Source: Acidobacteriota bacterium (GTDB lineage: Bacteria; Acidobacteriota; Terriglobia; UBA7540). Taken from it: DNA of 64,000 bases. Made by a program: the position numbers and the translations under genes. Within the stretch, counting starts at the first letter, position 1. Each line of letters begins with the position of its first letter. A model generated the notes under the pieces. The model saw only the letters and a program-made list of their open reading frames with translations. It searched no databases and had not been told where the DNA came from. Shown here piece by piece: positions 51,698 to 62,099 of the stretch. The DNA lies in NCBI GenBank assembly GCA_021787735.1, contig JAJYLL010000011.1:1-64000 (forward strand), read 5' to 3'.

Positions 51698-52480
51698 ATG
51701 GCGGGTTTTCCCACAAAGAGAAATGTCACCTCCAGAATTCCTCGTCAACGGAGCACCATCCCAATGGCCATGAACAAAATCGTTGAGCCTTGTTGTGTCC
51801 TGATCCCGGCTGGCTCCTTTGCAATGGGCTGCGCCACTGGGCGGGATGACGAGCAGCCCGTCCATCGTGTCTGGACCGATGCATTTGAAATGGCGGTTTT
51901 CCAGGTGCGAAACAGCGATTGGGCTGCATTCATGGAAGCGACCGCTCATCCCGCGCCACCTGAATGGGGGAATCCCGACTTTAGCCATCCTGATCAGCCG
52001 GTGGTGGCGGTAAACTGGACAGAGGCAGACCAATACTGTCGCTGGTTGAGCCAGGGGTGCGGCAGGAGGTATCGCTTGCCGACGGAAGCGGAGTGGGAAA
52101 AAGCCGCGAAAGGCGGACGCGAGAATGCGCTCTACGCCTGGGGAGATGAACCGCCAAAGGCTCACGACGAATACATACGCCGCTGGACCGGCAACGTTTC
52201 TGGTCCGCTGCCGGTGGGCCAGGGTACACCCAATCCGTTTGGTCTTTATGACATTTGCGAAAACGTTCACGAGTGGTGTTCAGACTGGTATTCCCGGGAC
52301 TACTATGGTGACTCACCGGAGAGCAATCCCACGGGCCCGGCGTCCGGTGAACGGCGCGCGTCGCGCGGCGGTGCCTGGCGACATCACATGAAGGTGAGCC
52401 GATGTGCCGCGCGCTCCAGCATTCCGCAGGCATTCCAGTACGCAGATTATGGTTTTCGAGTGGTCCGTGACGTCTTGTAA
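51698..52480 (+). CDS. SUMF1/EgtB/PvdO-family protein (non-canonical)
   Basis: VLIPAGSFAMGCATGRDDEQPVHRVWTDAFEM; RLPTEAEWEKAAKGG; NPFGLYDICENVHEWCSDWY; RRASRGGAWRHH. Confidence 0.88.
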   Translation: MAGFPTKRNVTSRIPRQRSTIPMAMNKIVEPCCVLIPAGSFAMGCATGRDDEQPVHRVWTDAFEMAVFQVRNSDWAAFMEATAHPAPPEWGNPDFSHPDQPVVAVNWTEADQYCRWLSQGCGRRYRLPTEAEWEKAAKGGRENALYAWGDEPPKAHDEYIRRWTGNVSGPLPVGQGTPNPFGLYDICENVHEWCSDWYSRDYYGDSPESNPTGPASGERRASRGGAWRHHMKVSRCAARSSIPQAFQYADYGFRVVRDVL

Positions 52481-52506
52481 GCCAGGCTCAGGAAAGGAGG
52501 TTTCCA

Positions 52507-53505
52507 ATGCCTGAATTACGCCACAATGTCCTGACCCGCGAGTGGGTTATTATCGCCACCGAGCGCGCCAAGCGCCCGCAAGAATTCGCCACGAAGGATG
52601 ACGGAAAGAGAGTAAATCCGCCCTACGTTCCAACATGTCCTTTCTGTCCGGGCAACGAGGCAATGACTCCTCCTGCAACACTGGTAATTCCCGACGATGG
52701 ATTCTGGCGGGTCCGCGTGACGCCCAACAAGTTTGCCGCTCTTTCCTACGAGGGTGAGCGCCTTCGCTCGTTTGAAGGTATTCGCCGCACCATCACTGGC
52801 GTGGGCGTTCATGAAGTGATTATCGAGTCTCCCGACCACAGCAAATCGACCGGGTTACTTGAAGATTCTCAGGTTGAGACACTTATTGACGCCTACCTGA
52901 ACCGCTTCAATTTTGCTTCGCAGGACCCTCGGGTCGAGCAGGTAACGATTTTCAAAAACCACGGCTTGGCGGCCGGCACTTCGTTGGACCATCCCCATTC
53001 CCAGATCATCGGGTCTCCTGTGATCACCTCGCAGATTCGAGATCGGATGATCAATGCTCTTCGGCATTTTGACGAATACGGCGAGTGTATTTTTTGCCGT
53101 GTCCTGGAAGTGGAACTTCGGGAAAAGGCGCGGATCGTTATGGAAACCGAGCACTTTGTGGCGTTCGTTCAGTTTGCCGCCTTCACTCCCTTTTCGATGT
53201 TAATCATGCCTCGCCGGCATATGGCCTGCTTTTCAGAGGTCAGCGATGCAGAGGCGGCGGATCTGGCCAGGATCCTGCGGAGCACACTGGCCAAACTTTA
53301 TTACGGGCTGATGGACCCGGACTTCAATTACACCATCCGCACCGCTTCCAGGGAAGCGTGCGGCGTGAAATACTTCCACTGGTACCTCAGCATTATTCCG
53401 CGGCTTACAAAAGTGGCGGGATTCGAGCTCGGGTCCGGAATGTTCATCAACACCTCGCTGCCTGAGGAGAACGCATCCTTCTTGCGGGAAGTGTCCGCCG
53501 GATAG
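52507..53505 (+). CDS. galT: Galactose-1-phosphate uridylyltransferase
   Basis: ELRHNVLTREWVIIATERAKRP; CPFCPGNE; GTSLDHPHSQIIGSP; FHWYLSIIPRLTKVAGFELGSGMFIN. Confidence 0.93.
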   Translation: MPELRHNVLTREWVIIATERAKRPQEFATKDDGKRVNPPYVPTCPFCPGNEAMTPPATLVIPDDGFWRVRVTPNKFAALSYEGERLRSFEGIRRTITGVGVHEVIIESPDHSKSTGLLEDSQVETLIDAYLNRFNFASQDPRVEQVTIFKNHGLAAGTSLDHPHSQIIGSPVITSQIRDRMINALRHFDEYGECIFCRVLEVELREKARIVMETEHFVAFVQFAAFTPFSMLIMPRRHMACFSEVSDAEAADLARILRSTLAKLYYGLMDPDFNYTIRTASREACGVKYFHWYLSIIPRLTKVAGFELGSGMFINTSLPEENASFLREVSAG

Positions 53506-53628
53506 CGGAGCGTGCCGGTGGAGAAACGTTTGTTGCAGAAGTGCTCAAGAGAAGAATCCGCACCGGGTGCAGGCAAATCGAAAGGGCGGTCAACCAGTCG
53601 AGTTGGCTTGCCAGAGCAGGAGGGGGCC

Positions 53629-54588
53629 ATGAAGAGAAGGGAATTTCTGAGTTACCTGGCGGGAGGTGTGGCTGCTGCAACATTCACCCGGAAAGCGGGC
53701 TGGTTGCTCGGTCGGTCGCGCTCCCCCCAGAGTTCTCGCCGGCTGTCGCATTCGGCGTATCTTTTGAGTCGTCGCATCGGGGTCTCTTCGTGGAGCTTCC
53801 ACAACTACTTTCCACGGACTCGCGAAAGCGACTACAACGGGCCGCAGGCAACGTTCGCGCTGCTTGATTTTCCGGCCATGATCGCCGACCGTTACCAGGT
53901 GCACCACCTTGAGTTTGTTGCTCCGCACTTTGCCTCCACCGAACCAGCCTATGTGGAAGAACTGCGAAGCCAATTGATTCGAGCACATTCCTTCCTGGTG
54001 AACATTCCCGTTGATATCAAAGAGATGTGGACGGAGGGTGGACTGTCCGATCCCAAAGACTCAGTGCGCTCCGCCGCCGTGGAAGCTGCCAAGAAATGGA
54101 TTGATATTGCTTGGCGACTCCGCGGCCGTTCGGTCAGATGCGATCCCGGAAAGATGGATCCGCAGAACCTTGCACCCACTGTCGATTCGTACAGGAAGCT
54201 CGTTGCGTACGCCAGCCGGAAAGGCATCCGCGTGATTATTGAGAACCATGGCGGTGTCGGCTCGGAGCATCCCGAACAGCTTGTCAAACTCTTCAAGAGC
54301 GTGAACAGCCGTTACCTTGGCGCACTGCCTGATTTCGCAAATTTCCCTGATGCAGAGACTCGCGCGCGTGGGCTTGCGCTGCTTTTCCCCTATGCCCCGA
54401 CGGTCTGTCATGCCAAGGGTCTGGAATTTGACGCTCAGGGGAATGAGACGAAATACAACTTCCCGAACTGCATTGAAATTGCGAAGCATGAGCGATTCTC
54501 CGGTGTTTACTCCGTAGAATTCGAAGGCGAGGGAGACCCTCACCAGGGCGTTCAAAACATTATCAACGAACTCCTTCGGGATTTGTAA
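53629..54588 (+). CDS. Tat-exported sugar phosphate isomerase/epimerase (TIM barrel)
   Basis: MKRREFLSYLAGGVAAATF; GIRVIIENHGGVGSEHPEQLVKL; LGALPDFANFPD. Confidence 0.85.
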   Translation: MKRREFLSYLAGGVAAATFTRKAGWLLGRSRSPQSSRRLSHSAYLLSRRIGVSSWSFHNYFPRTRESDYNGPQATFALLDFPAMIADRYQVHHLEFVAPHFASTEPAYVEELRSQLIRAHSFLVNIPVDIKEMWTEGGLSDPKDSVRSAAVEAAKKWIDIAWRLRGRSVRCDPGKMDPQNLAPTVDSYRKLVAYASRKGIRVIIENHGGVGSEHPEQLVKLFKSVNSRYLGALPDFANFPDAETRARGLALLFPYAPTVCHAKGLEFDAQGNETKYNFPNCIEIAKHERFSGVYSVEFEGEGDPHQGVQNIINELLRDL

Positions 54589-54615
54589 AGCCCAGAATAG
54601 TTGGCTTGTCCGCTC

Positions 54616-55869
54616 TTACTCGTAGCGGAGAGCTTCTACGGGATCGAGGCGTGAGGCGCGAATCGCGGGCAAAATCCCGCTCAATACTCCGACCAGCGTG
54701 AGGATCCCGGCAGAAAGGGCCAGCGTTGCGATTGAAATGTGCAATTGGATGTCACCCTGCCCGGAAGTGTCTTTGAAGAGGGGCCCCAGGAGTGGAATGG
54801 TTCCGATGGCCGCAGCGAGCAGGTAAGAGACTACCATTCCGACGAACCCGCCCATAAGGGTGATGGCAAGAGCCTCAGAGAGAAACTGCATCTGAATGTG
54901 GCGACGCCGCGCTCCCAATGCGCGCCGCAGCCCAATTTCCCGCGTACGCTCATCCACGGAAACCAGAATGATGTTCATGACCCCGACACCGCCGATTCCA
55001 AGTGTGAGAGCTCCAATAAAAGTCAGCAACACTTCCAGCCCGATTGTGAGTCCGTCGATGATGGGCCGGAGCTCTTCCGTCCCGAACATCATGAAAGCCT
55101 TCTTGTCGGTTGGAGAAAAGCCCTGTCTTTCGGCGATGATGGCCAGCACCTGCTGCCGGGCTTTGGCTTCGAATTGAGGGGCCACTGGTTCGAAGACCAT
55201 CACATCGGCATAGCGGGTGTCCCACATATCGCCCGCCGAGGTGTATGGAATCCAGGCCGATTCGTCGTCGCTGGTGAAGTAGTTTGAGAGCTGAATTTTC
55301 CGGCCCATGGTACCGATCACGGTAAAGCGGACATTGCCGATCCTGACAATTTTTCCCACAGCGGGCTGATTTGCAAACAGCTTCTGGCGCAACCGGGCTC
55401 CCAGAAAAACCACCCGCCGCCTCTCTACCATGTCCTCAGGACTAATCCATCGTCCACTGCTCGGGATTTCACTCCTCATTTCTCCGTACTCCGGACAGAC
55501 GCCTCGAATGGCCGTGTTAGCAAAGCGGTTGCCATAAGAGATCGGCAGCCAGCGGACACTTTCCCGGCAGGCATACTTCACCAAGGTTGCCCGCGCCCGC
55601 ACCCATTCCAGATCTTCCGCTTCAAGCAGGACTTTCTTGCCCGCACGCTGGCCGCCTACCTGTTCGCTGGTTTGCGCCGGCCAACAGATCACCACACTTT
55701 TTCCGAAGGCTTGGAAACCCTTGAGGAGAACGCCCCGGAAGCCCTTGCCGTATGCAATCAGAATTGTTACAGCCACAATTCCCCAGACCACTCCGAGCAT
55801 GGTCAGCCCACTTCGCAGGGGCAGGCGTCGCAAAGAATCCCATGCTTGGAGAAAGACTTCCCGAATCAT
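54616..55869 (-). CDS. MacB-type ABC transporter permease
   Basis: LRSGLTMLGVVWGIVAVTILIAYGKGF; GVGVMNIILVSVDERTREIGLRRALGARRRHIQMQFLSEA. Confidence 0.92.
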   Translation of the reverse strand: MIREVFLQAWDSLRRLPLRSGLTMLGVVWGIVAVTILIAYGKGFRGVLLKGFQAFGKSVVICWPAQTSEQVGGQRAGKKVLLEAEDLEWVRARATLVKYACRESVRWLPISYGNRFANTAIRGVCPEYGEMRSEIPSSGRWISPEDMVERRRVVFLGARLRQKLFANQPAVGKIVRIGNVRFTVIGTMGRKIQLSNYFTSDDESAWIPYTSAGDMWDTRYADVMVFEPVAPQFEAKARQQVLAIIAERQGFSPTDKKAFMMFGTEELRPIIDGLTIGLEVLLTFIGALTLGIGGVGVMNIILVSVDERTREIGLRRALGARRRHIQMQFLSEALAITLMGGFVGMVVSYLLAAAIGTIPLLGPLFKDTSGQGDIQLHISIATLALSAGILTLVGVLSGILPAIRASRLDPVEALRYE

Positions 55870-55931
55870 GTTCCCGCTCCTATCGGTCCCGTTTGAAAGT
55901 GCCTCATTACACTCAGTCTGCCTGTCCCCTG

Positions 55932-57191
55932 CTATCCTCCGGCTTCAAACCTGAGTGACTCGATGGGGTCTACCGATGCCGCCCGGCGCGCGGGATAAAG
56001 CGCTGCAAGCAGGGCCACTGATCCCAGCAGGCCGGTCGACAATATTCCGGACTGCCACGTAGGCAGCAGTCCGGCAAAAAACTGCGGCTGAGGCAGCAGG
56101 TCCACCAACCAGCAAAGCCCGTACGCCACGCCCATTCCGAAACCGCCGCTTAGGAAGACAACCATCATCGTTTCAACGAAGAATTGCCACAGAATCGCGC
56201 CGGACGTCGCTCCCACAGCCTTGCGGATCCCGATTTCGCGCGTGCGTTCGCGCACCGCCACCAGCATGATGTTCATCACTCCAATTCCGCCCAGCAGCAG
56301 ACTGACAATCCCCACTGCACCCAGGAAGTACTTCATCCCGTCGGTCATCGTCCGGAACTCTCTGGCATTTTCCACTGTGTCCCAGATGGAAGCCGCCTCT
56401 TTGTCGCGCGGATCAAAGTGATGGATCAAGCCAAGCGAACGGCGGACCTGTCCCTGACAGTCTTCGTCTTTGGCAAACGACCGCGGGGTTACAAGCAGGT
56501 TGTCAATGGTGTGCGGTTGGGCCGGAGGGAGATCCGGAAAATCCTGCTCCATGGTGCTGAACGGTATGTAAACTTTGGTTACATCCATGCCGTCGTAGCT
56601 GTTATTTTGTTCCTTGTGCTCCATCACCCCGATTACCGTGTAGGGAATGTCGTTCAGGTAGACGGTCCCGCCCAGAGATTCCTTTGAGGCGAAGAGCTGT
56701 TTCGCCACATCGCTACCCAGGAAGGCGACGCGATGGGCTTTGTTCTGGTCGTTCCAGTTGTAAAACCGACCTTCCGCGACGGAAATGCTGCGGATAATGG
56801 CAAAAGGAGGAAGCGAAGACGTTACCTCGAGCGTTGCACTGTTATACGGACTGCGAATGTTGATTTCCGAGCGTTGAAGTTCCGGCAAAACATACTCGCA
56901 GGATGGCGACTGGGCCTCGACGATCTGATAGTCCGTAGAATCCCAGTGAATGTCGCGGCCTGCCCGCATGCCGCCTGCCTGCATGCTTGTGCGTCCGGCA
57001 AAAACAATCATGATGTCTTTGCCAAACGTTTCCATTTGTCTCTCCTGCCCCACACGCAGGCCTTCTCCGGCGGCCACCATCAGAATGATGGAGATGATTC
57101 CCCATGCAATACCGAACATGGTGAGAAACGTCCGCAGCTTGTGCGCCCACAGAGTTTCGATTGTGTCCCGGAACAGGTCGCGAAAAGCCAT
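55932..57191 (-). CDS. MacB-type ABC transporter permease
   Basis: LRTFLTMFGIAWGIISIILMVAAGEGL; GIGVMNIMLVAVRERTREIGIRKAVGATSGAILWQFFVE. Confidence 0.92.
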   Translation of the reverse strand: MAFRDLFRDTIETLWAHKLRTFLTMFGIAWGIISIILMVAAGEGLRVGQERQMETFGKDIMIVFAGRTSMQAGGMRAGRDIHWDSTDYQIVEAQSPSCEYVLPELQRSEINIRSPYNSATLEVTSSLPPFAIIRSISVAEGRFYNWNDQNKAHRVAFLGSDVAKQLFASKESLGGTVYLNDIPYTVIGVMEHKEQNNSYDGMDVTKVYIPFSTMEQDFPDLPPAQPHTIDNLLVTPRSFAKDEDCQGQVRRSLGLIHHFDPRDKEAASIWDTVENAREFRTMTDGMKYFLGAVGIVSLLLGGIGVMNIMLVAVRERTREIGIRKAVGATSGAILWQFFVETMMVVFLSGGFGMGVAYGLCWLVDLLPQPQFFAGLLPTWQSGILSTGLLGSVALLAALYPARRAASVDPIESLRFEAGG

Positions 57192-57251
57192 GACAATTCA
57201 CCAGGAAGAACCAGCGGAGAATAGTGACAGAAAGGCCCACGGCGCAGGCGG

Positions 57252-58460
57252 CTATTGCAGAATCACCTGCTCGCCTTGTTTGAGACCGCCTGTAACCTCG
57301 GCGTTGATGCCATTTGAAATCCCAATCTGGATAGGCACCTGCTTCCAACCCAGCTTCGCCTCCTGGGCAGGAATGTGCGCGAATGTCTTGTGATCCTTGT
57401 CGTAGACGACAGCAGTTTCAGGGATGAGCAGGACGTTGTGCTTTTCCTGAATAATCAACTCAGCGTTCGCGCTCATGTTCGCCTTCAGTTCACCGGTGGG
57501 GTTCTGAATGGAGACTCGCACCTCAAAGGTGGTGACATTATCTTTTTCCACGCCCATGGGTGAGATCTTGGTCACTTTACCGTCGTAGATTTTCTTCGGA
57601 AACGATTCGACCCGAATCCTGGCTGCCTGACCCATATAGACCTTTCCGATGTCGGCCTGGTCAACCTTGCCGAGCACGTAAACCGTACTCATGTTTCCGA
57701 CGGTAAAAAGCTGGGTGGCTTGCGAACCCAATACCAGGATGGAACTTACTGCATCGCCGACTTCAACGTCACGGGAAAGAACAATGCCGTTGATCGGGCT
57801 GACGATAGTCGAATTCTGCAGGTCCTCTTTAGCCTGGTCCAACGACGCCTGGGCTTGTGACACCTGAGCACGGGAACGTGCAATGTCAGCCTTGCTGACG
57901 GAAACATTCCGCTTTGCAGACAACTGTTTGTTAAGGGCGATCTCATATGCCTTCTTGGCATCGTCGAGTACGGAATCCGGAATCAACCCTTCGCCTGCAA
58001 GTTTGCGGTCGCGGTCGAGCGTCGCCTTGAGAAAGGGTATGTCGGGACCTTGAGCGTCAATGATGTTTCTCTCGTAAACCGCCTGGGCTGACTGGACAGT
58101 GGCCTGGGCGGCCTGGAGGTTGGCCTCCGCTTCTTTTACCTGGGCCCGCAGTTGTTCCTTGTCCAGTTCAAGCATCACCTGGCCTTCCGTGACGTGGTCG
58201 CCGTAGTCCACAAAAATCTTCTTCACCAGGCCGCTCGCCTTCGACTTGATCTCAACCTTTGTGAGCGGTTCCACTTTGCCGGTCGCTACGACAGATTGGG
58301 CGATGTCCCCCTGCTTGACCGCGGCCAGTTTGCTGGGGTCAATGGTTGTGTCCGGGTGAAGCACATTGGCCACCGCAAATACAGATGCGCACAGCCCAAC
58401 TGCTGCTACCGCGATAAGTATCCACCGGCGGCGGCGCGATTTGTGATGATTGTTCGCCAT
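57252..58460 (-). CDS. MacA/HlyD-type periplasmic adaptor
   Basis: VVATGKVEPLTKVEIKSKASGLVKKIFVDYGDHVTEGQVMLELD; coiled-coil; VSPINGIVLSRDVEVGDAV. Confidence 0.92.
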   Translation of the reverse strand: MANNHHKSRRRRWILIAVAAVGLCASVFAVANVLHPDTTIDPSKLAAVKQGDIAQSVVATGKVEPLTKVEIKSKASGLVKKIFVDYGDHVTEGQVMLELDKEQLRAQVKEAEANLQAAQATVQSAQAVYERNIIDAQGPDIPFLKATLDRDRKLAGEGLIPDSVLDDAKKAYEIALNKQLSAKRNVSVSKADIARSRAQVSQAQASLDQAKEDLQNSTIVSPINGIVLSRDVEVGDAVSSILVLGSQATQLFTVGNMSTVYVLGKVDQADIGKVYMGQAARIRVESFPKKIYDGKVTKISPMGVEKDNVTTFEVRVSIQNPTGELKANMSANAELIIQEKHNVLLIPETAVVYDKDHKTFAHIPAQEAKLGWKQVPIQIGISNGINAEVTGGLKQGEQVILQ

Positions 58461-58794
58461 AGCTGCCTTCCACTCTTTTCAGAATCTCTTCATTCACTAT
58501 TACGCTGAGGGTTGCCGGAATGTTCCACAGAGTCGCTGGCAACCTTCAACCTTGCGGCACAGTCAGATGGAAGGGGTTGCAGACAGAGGCCAGGGGGCAC
58601 CGTGAGGTTCCAGGGGATTGCAAAAGGTGTGGGTTCGTGCAGCATTGCCCTACCAGTTCAGGATGTACTATATTTCACTCTGCCCTTCGGCAGAGCCTCA
58701 CTATCGGGTTGTGCCGCGCCGGACTGAGGCATTGCGCTCGAAAATTCCGAAGGCCCAGCGGACACAGCTTGCAGGAAGCGGGAGACGAATTCAT

Positions 58795-61206
58795 ATGTCA
58801 CACAAACTTGATCGACGTTCATTCTTGAGCCGGACCACGGGGTCTTTGCTGGCGACCTCGATGTTTCCCGGAGCCAGCCTGGCCAGTGGCAATCCTTTCG
58901 CGGGCACGTCGCCCGAGACGCAACTCAGTATCGGCCATCTGATTCCTACTCCGGACCCGGTGGGGATCTTTCCACGGCCGCATGAGATGACCGAGTCGCC
59001 CGGGCATTTCTTTTTGAACGAGGAGACCACGATTATGCTTCCCCGGGCGGCTTCGGATAATGACCTGAGCCTCGCCCGTTTCCTGGTTGAGGAATTAAGC
59101 GACTGGTATGGAATTCAGCCTCGGCTCCGGCATGAAGACGCATTACCCGAAGGTGATCCATTCATCCTGATCGGGTCGATCAGCAACCCCCTGGTGCGCG
59201 AGTATTGCCGTCGGCACAGGCCGGATGTTTCGGCCGCGAATCCCGGGCCGGAGGGATATTTCCTTCAAGTAAGTGACCACGCAGTCGTCGTCGCGGGATC
59301 CGACGACCGCGGAGCTTTCTATGGATTACAGTCACTCCGGCAACTGGTTTACAGGCAAGACAGCAAGCTTCAGGTTCGGGGCATCCAGGTACGGGACTGG
59401 TCCGACAAACCGTTCCGCGGCGTTTATCTATACGTGCCCGGCCGCCACAACATTCCTATGTTCAAGCGCTTCGTTCGTGACTTTATGGCCCGATACAAGT
59501 TCAACACGCTCATCATGGAGATGAACGCCTGCATGCGCCTTGACGGCCACCCGGAATTGAACGAAGGCTGGGTGGAGTTTACTCGCGACACGGACTATAG
59601 CCGACGCAACTACCCGCCGGGTCCTCTTCACGGGCGGGAGCAGAATTCTTCCCACCAGGACTGCGGTGACGGAGCGTTTGTTGAGAAAGCTGAAGTCGCG
59701 GATATGGTGGAATGGTGCCAGCAGCACCGGATTGAAGTGATTCCTGCAATTCCCTCGCTGACGCACGCATTTTATCTGTTGACTAAACACAAGGATTTGT
59801 CGGAAGTCCCAGGCGACAAATGGCCCGACACCTACTGCCCCTCGAACCCGAAAACCTACAAGCTGCTTTTTGAGGTGATGGACGAGTTTCTCGAAGTGAT
59901 GAAGCCCAGGATGGTTCACGCGGGCCACGACGAGTGGTTCGCGCCTTTTGGCCTATGCCCCTGCTGCAAGTCGAAGAATCCCGGAGAAGTCTATGGCAAC
60001 GATCTCATCAAGGTTCATGAGTACCTGGCAAACAACAACATCAAGATGGCGATCTGGGGCGACTATTTGTTGGAGAGTGTGCGTGGCAAAGGACTGCAGA
60101 GGCACGTTACACACGACGGGTGGGTTTACTACTCACCGGGTGCTATGACGCCACAACAGGTGAAGGATATGGTTCCTAAGGACATCCTGATCTTCAACTG
60201 GTTTTGGTCATTAAGGTGGAAAGGCAAAAGCAATGAGGCACTGCTGGATGATTTCGGATTCCGGCAGATTTACGGCAACATGGAGCCCTATATTCAGGAA
60301 TACCCCGAGCGCATGAAGCGTTCGACGATTGTGGGCGGTGCTCCGTCAGCTTGGGAAGCGACAAACGAATTCAATTTCGGAAAAGACCTGATGTATAGCT
60401 TCCTTGGTTGCAGCAACCTTCTCTGGTCGACCGGCGTGTTGGAATCTGCAAAACTTTCCTCCATCGTTCAGGCCTCCATCCCCAGTCTGCGACGGAGCCT
60501 CAGTGGCGAAACGGCCCCCAGCGAGGTGGGCGATCCGGTCATTCCCATCGATATCTCTGGGTCATTCAACACGCCGCTTCAGCAATCCGACTTCTCGTTT
60601 GACCTTAGTGGCATGCAGACCGGAAGAGTAACGATGGGAAACAGAGTGTTTGACTTGGCGCCTCCCATCGCCACCAGCGGCAAAGGCATTGTGGTCGCAG
60701 GTACGGAAGGCAAAACTCCAAATCCATTGCCTCGCGAGGTGCGCGGTATTCGGATCGGCATAGACGCCACCAGTCTGATTTTCCTGCACGCCTGTGCCCT
60801 GCCTGCAACCAACAAGGAAGCCTATCGCCTGATTTGGGACATGCACGACTCGGCGGACCTGCTGGGATGGTATGAAGTCGTTTATGAGGATGGGTTGCCG
60901 GAGCTTGTCCCCATTCGCTACGGCGTGAATATTCTGGAATGGAATTGGCGCCGACATTCTCGCCGGGGGACTTACTGCTACGGAGCGGATGAAGTGGCTT
61001 GTGGGCAGAGCAGTGAAAGCCCTATAAGCTTTTTCGCACTGGAATGGACAAGCCCCAGGCTGGGCCAGGTGATTCGAGAGGTTAGCCTGAAGGGCTCAAA
61101 GGGATTCCGAGGGGCGGTCCCGGGCTTTGAAAACGCCTTTGGGAAAGTGATTTCTAATAATGCTGTGATGCTGAAAGCGATCAGTTTTGTTAAGAAACGA
61201 GGCTGA
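58795..61206 (+). CDS. Tat-exported GH20-like glycoside hydrolase
   Basis: DRRSFLSRTTGSLLATS; DDRGAFYGLQSLRQLV; DWSDKPFRGVYLYVPGRHNIPMFKRFV; catalytic MVHAGHDEWF. Confidence 0.85.
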   Translation: MSHKLDRRSFLSRTTGSLLATSMFPGASLASGNPFAGTSPETQLSIGHLIPTPDPVGIFPRPHEMTESPGHFFLNEETTIMLPRAASDNDLSLARFLVEELSDWYGIQPRLRHEDALPEGDPFILIGSISNPLVREYCRRHRPDVSAANPGPEGYFLQVSDHAVVVAGSDDRGAFYGLQSLRQLVYRQDSKLQVRGIQVRDWSDKPFRGVYLYVPGRHNIPMFKRFVRDFMARYKFNTLIMEMNACMRLDGHPELNEGWVEFTRDTDYSRRNYPPGPLHGREQNSSHQDCGDGAFVEKAEVADMVEWCQQHRIEVIPAIPSLTHAFYLLTKHKDLSEVPGDKWPDTYCPSNPKTYKLLFEVMDEFLEVMKPRMVHAGHDEWFAPFGLCPCCKSKNPGEVYGNDLIKVHEYLANNNIKMAIWGDYLLESVRGKGLQRHVTHDGWVYYSPGAMTPQQVKDMVPKDILIFNWFWSLRWKGKSNEALLDDFGFRQIYGNMEPYIQEYPERMKRSTIVGGAPSAWEATNEFNFGKDLMYSFLGCSNLLWSTGVLESAKLSSIVQASIPSLRRSLSGETAPSEVGDPVIPIDISGSFNTPLQQSDFSFDLSGMQTGRVTMGNRVFDLAPPIATSGKGIVVAGTEGKTPNPLPREVRGIRIGIDATSLIFLHACALPATNKEAYRLIWDMHDSADLLGWYEVVYEDGLPELVPIRYGVNILEWNWRRHSRRGTYCYGADEVACGQSSESPISFFALEWTSPRLGQVIREVSLKGSKGFRGAVPGFENAFGKVISNNAVMLKAISFVKKRG

Positions 61207-61355
61207 CACGCAGCGGCTTTTTGCAGATTCCGGCAGGAACCGCCCAGGCGTGACGGCCGCAATGGCAGGCTGTTGTGGAGGGACTTTGTCCCGCTCCCCG
61301 GATCTGACGAGGTAGTTTCCCAACTCAAAAAACTGACGGATGCTATAATCCATCC

Positions 61356-62060
61356 GTGCGCCAGCGGATTGTGATTATCGAAGACGAAAAAGACATTGTC
61401 GACCTTGTTCGGTACAACTTTCGCAAAGAAGGATTTGACGTCGAAAGTTTTTCGAGCGGCAAGAACGGATTGGAATACACCCGCAAGAATCCAGTTGATC
61501 TGGTCCTCTTGGACATCATGCTTCCCGACCTTGATGGTATTGAAATCTGCAAACGCGTGCGTGCGGACGAGCGTTTGAAGAATTTGCCGATTATTTTTCT
61601 GACTGCCAAGGGTGAAGAGATTGACCGCGTGGTCGGGTTGGAGCTGGGGGCCGACGACTATGTTGTAAAGCCTTTCAGCCCGCGCGAGTTGGTTGCCCGT
61701 GCCAAAGCCGTCCTACGCCGTCAGGAGGCTGCACATGGAAAGACTGAAGTGATAGAGGCTGCCGGGTTGCGTCTCGACTTGCAGACGCGCGAAGTGACTG
61801 TTCAGGGTCGTCCCATCCAGTTGAGTGCGCTCGAATTCAAGCTGCTTCACTTTCTGGCTTCACAGCCTCGCCGGGTCTTCAGCCGCGAGCAGTTGCTTGA
61901 CAATGTGTGGGGCAGAGACCGCTTTGTAACCCCGCGGACGGTGGATGTTCATATCCGGCGCCTTCGAGAGAAAATTGAGAAGCAGGAAGGTTCGCCCCAA
62001 TACATTCAGACCGTACGAGGATCCGGATACCGGTTCTCCCCAGGTGAAACTGACGTTTAA
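61356..62060 (+). CDS. PhoB-type response regulator
   Basis: IVIIEDEKDIVDLVRYNF; LVLLDIMLPDLDGIEIC; GADDYVVKPFSPRELVAR; winged-helix VDVHIRRLREKIE. Confidence 0.93.
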   Translation: MRQRIVIIEDEKDIVDLVRYNFRKEGFDVESFSSGKNGLEYTRKNPVDLVLLDIMLPDLDGIEICKRVRADERLKNLPIIFLTAKGEEIDRVVGLELGADDYVVKPFSPRELVARAKAVLRRQEAAHGKTEVIEAAGLRLDLQTREVTVQGRPIQLSALEFKLLHFLASQPRRVFSREQLLDNVWGRDRFVTPRTVDVHIRRLREKIEKQEGSPQYIQTVRGSGYRFSPGETDV

Positions 62061-62099
62061 GAGTTTTGAGTTTGTGCCTGCCCCCAGCTCCTGACACTC

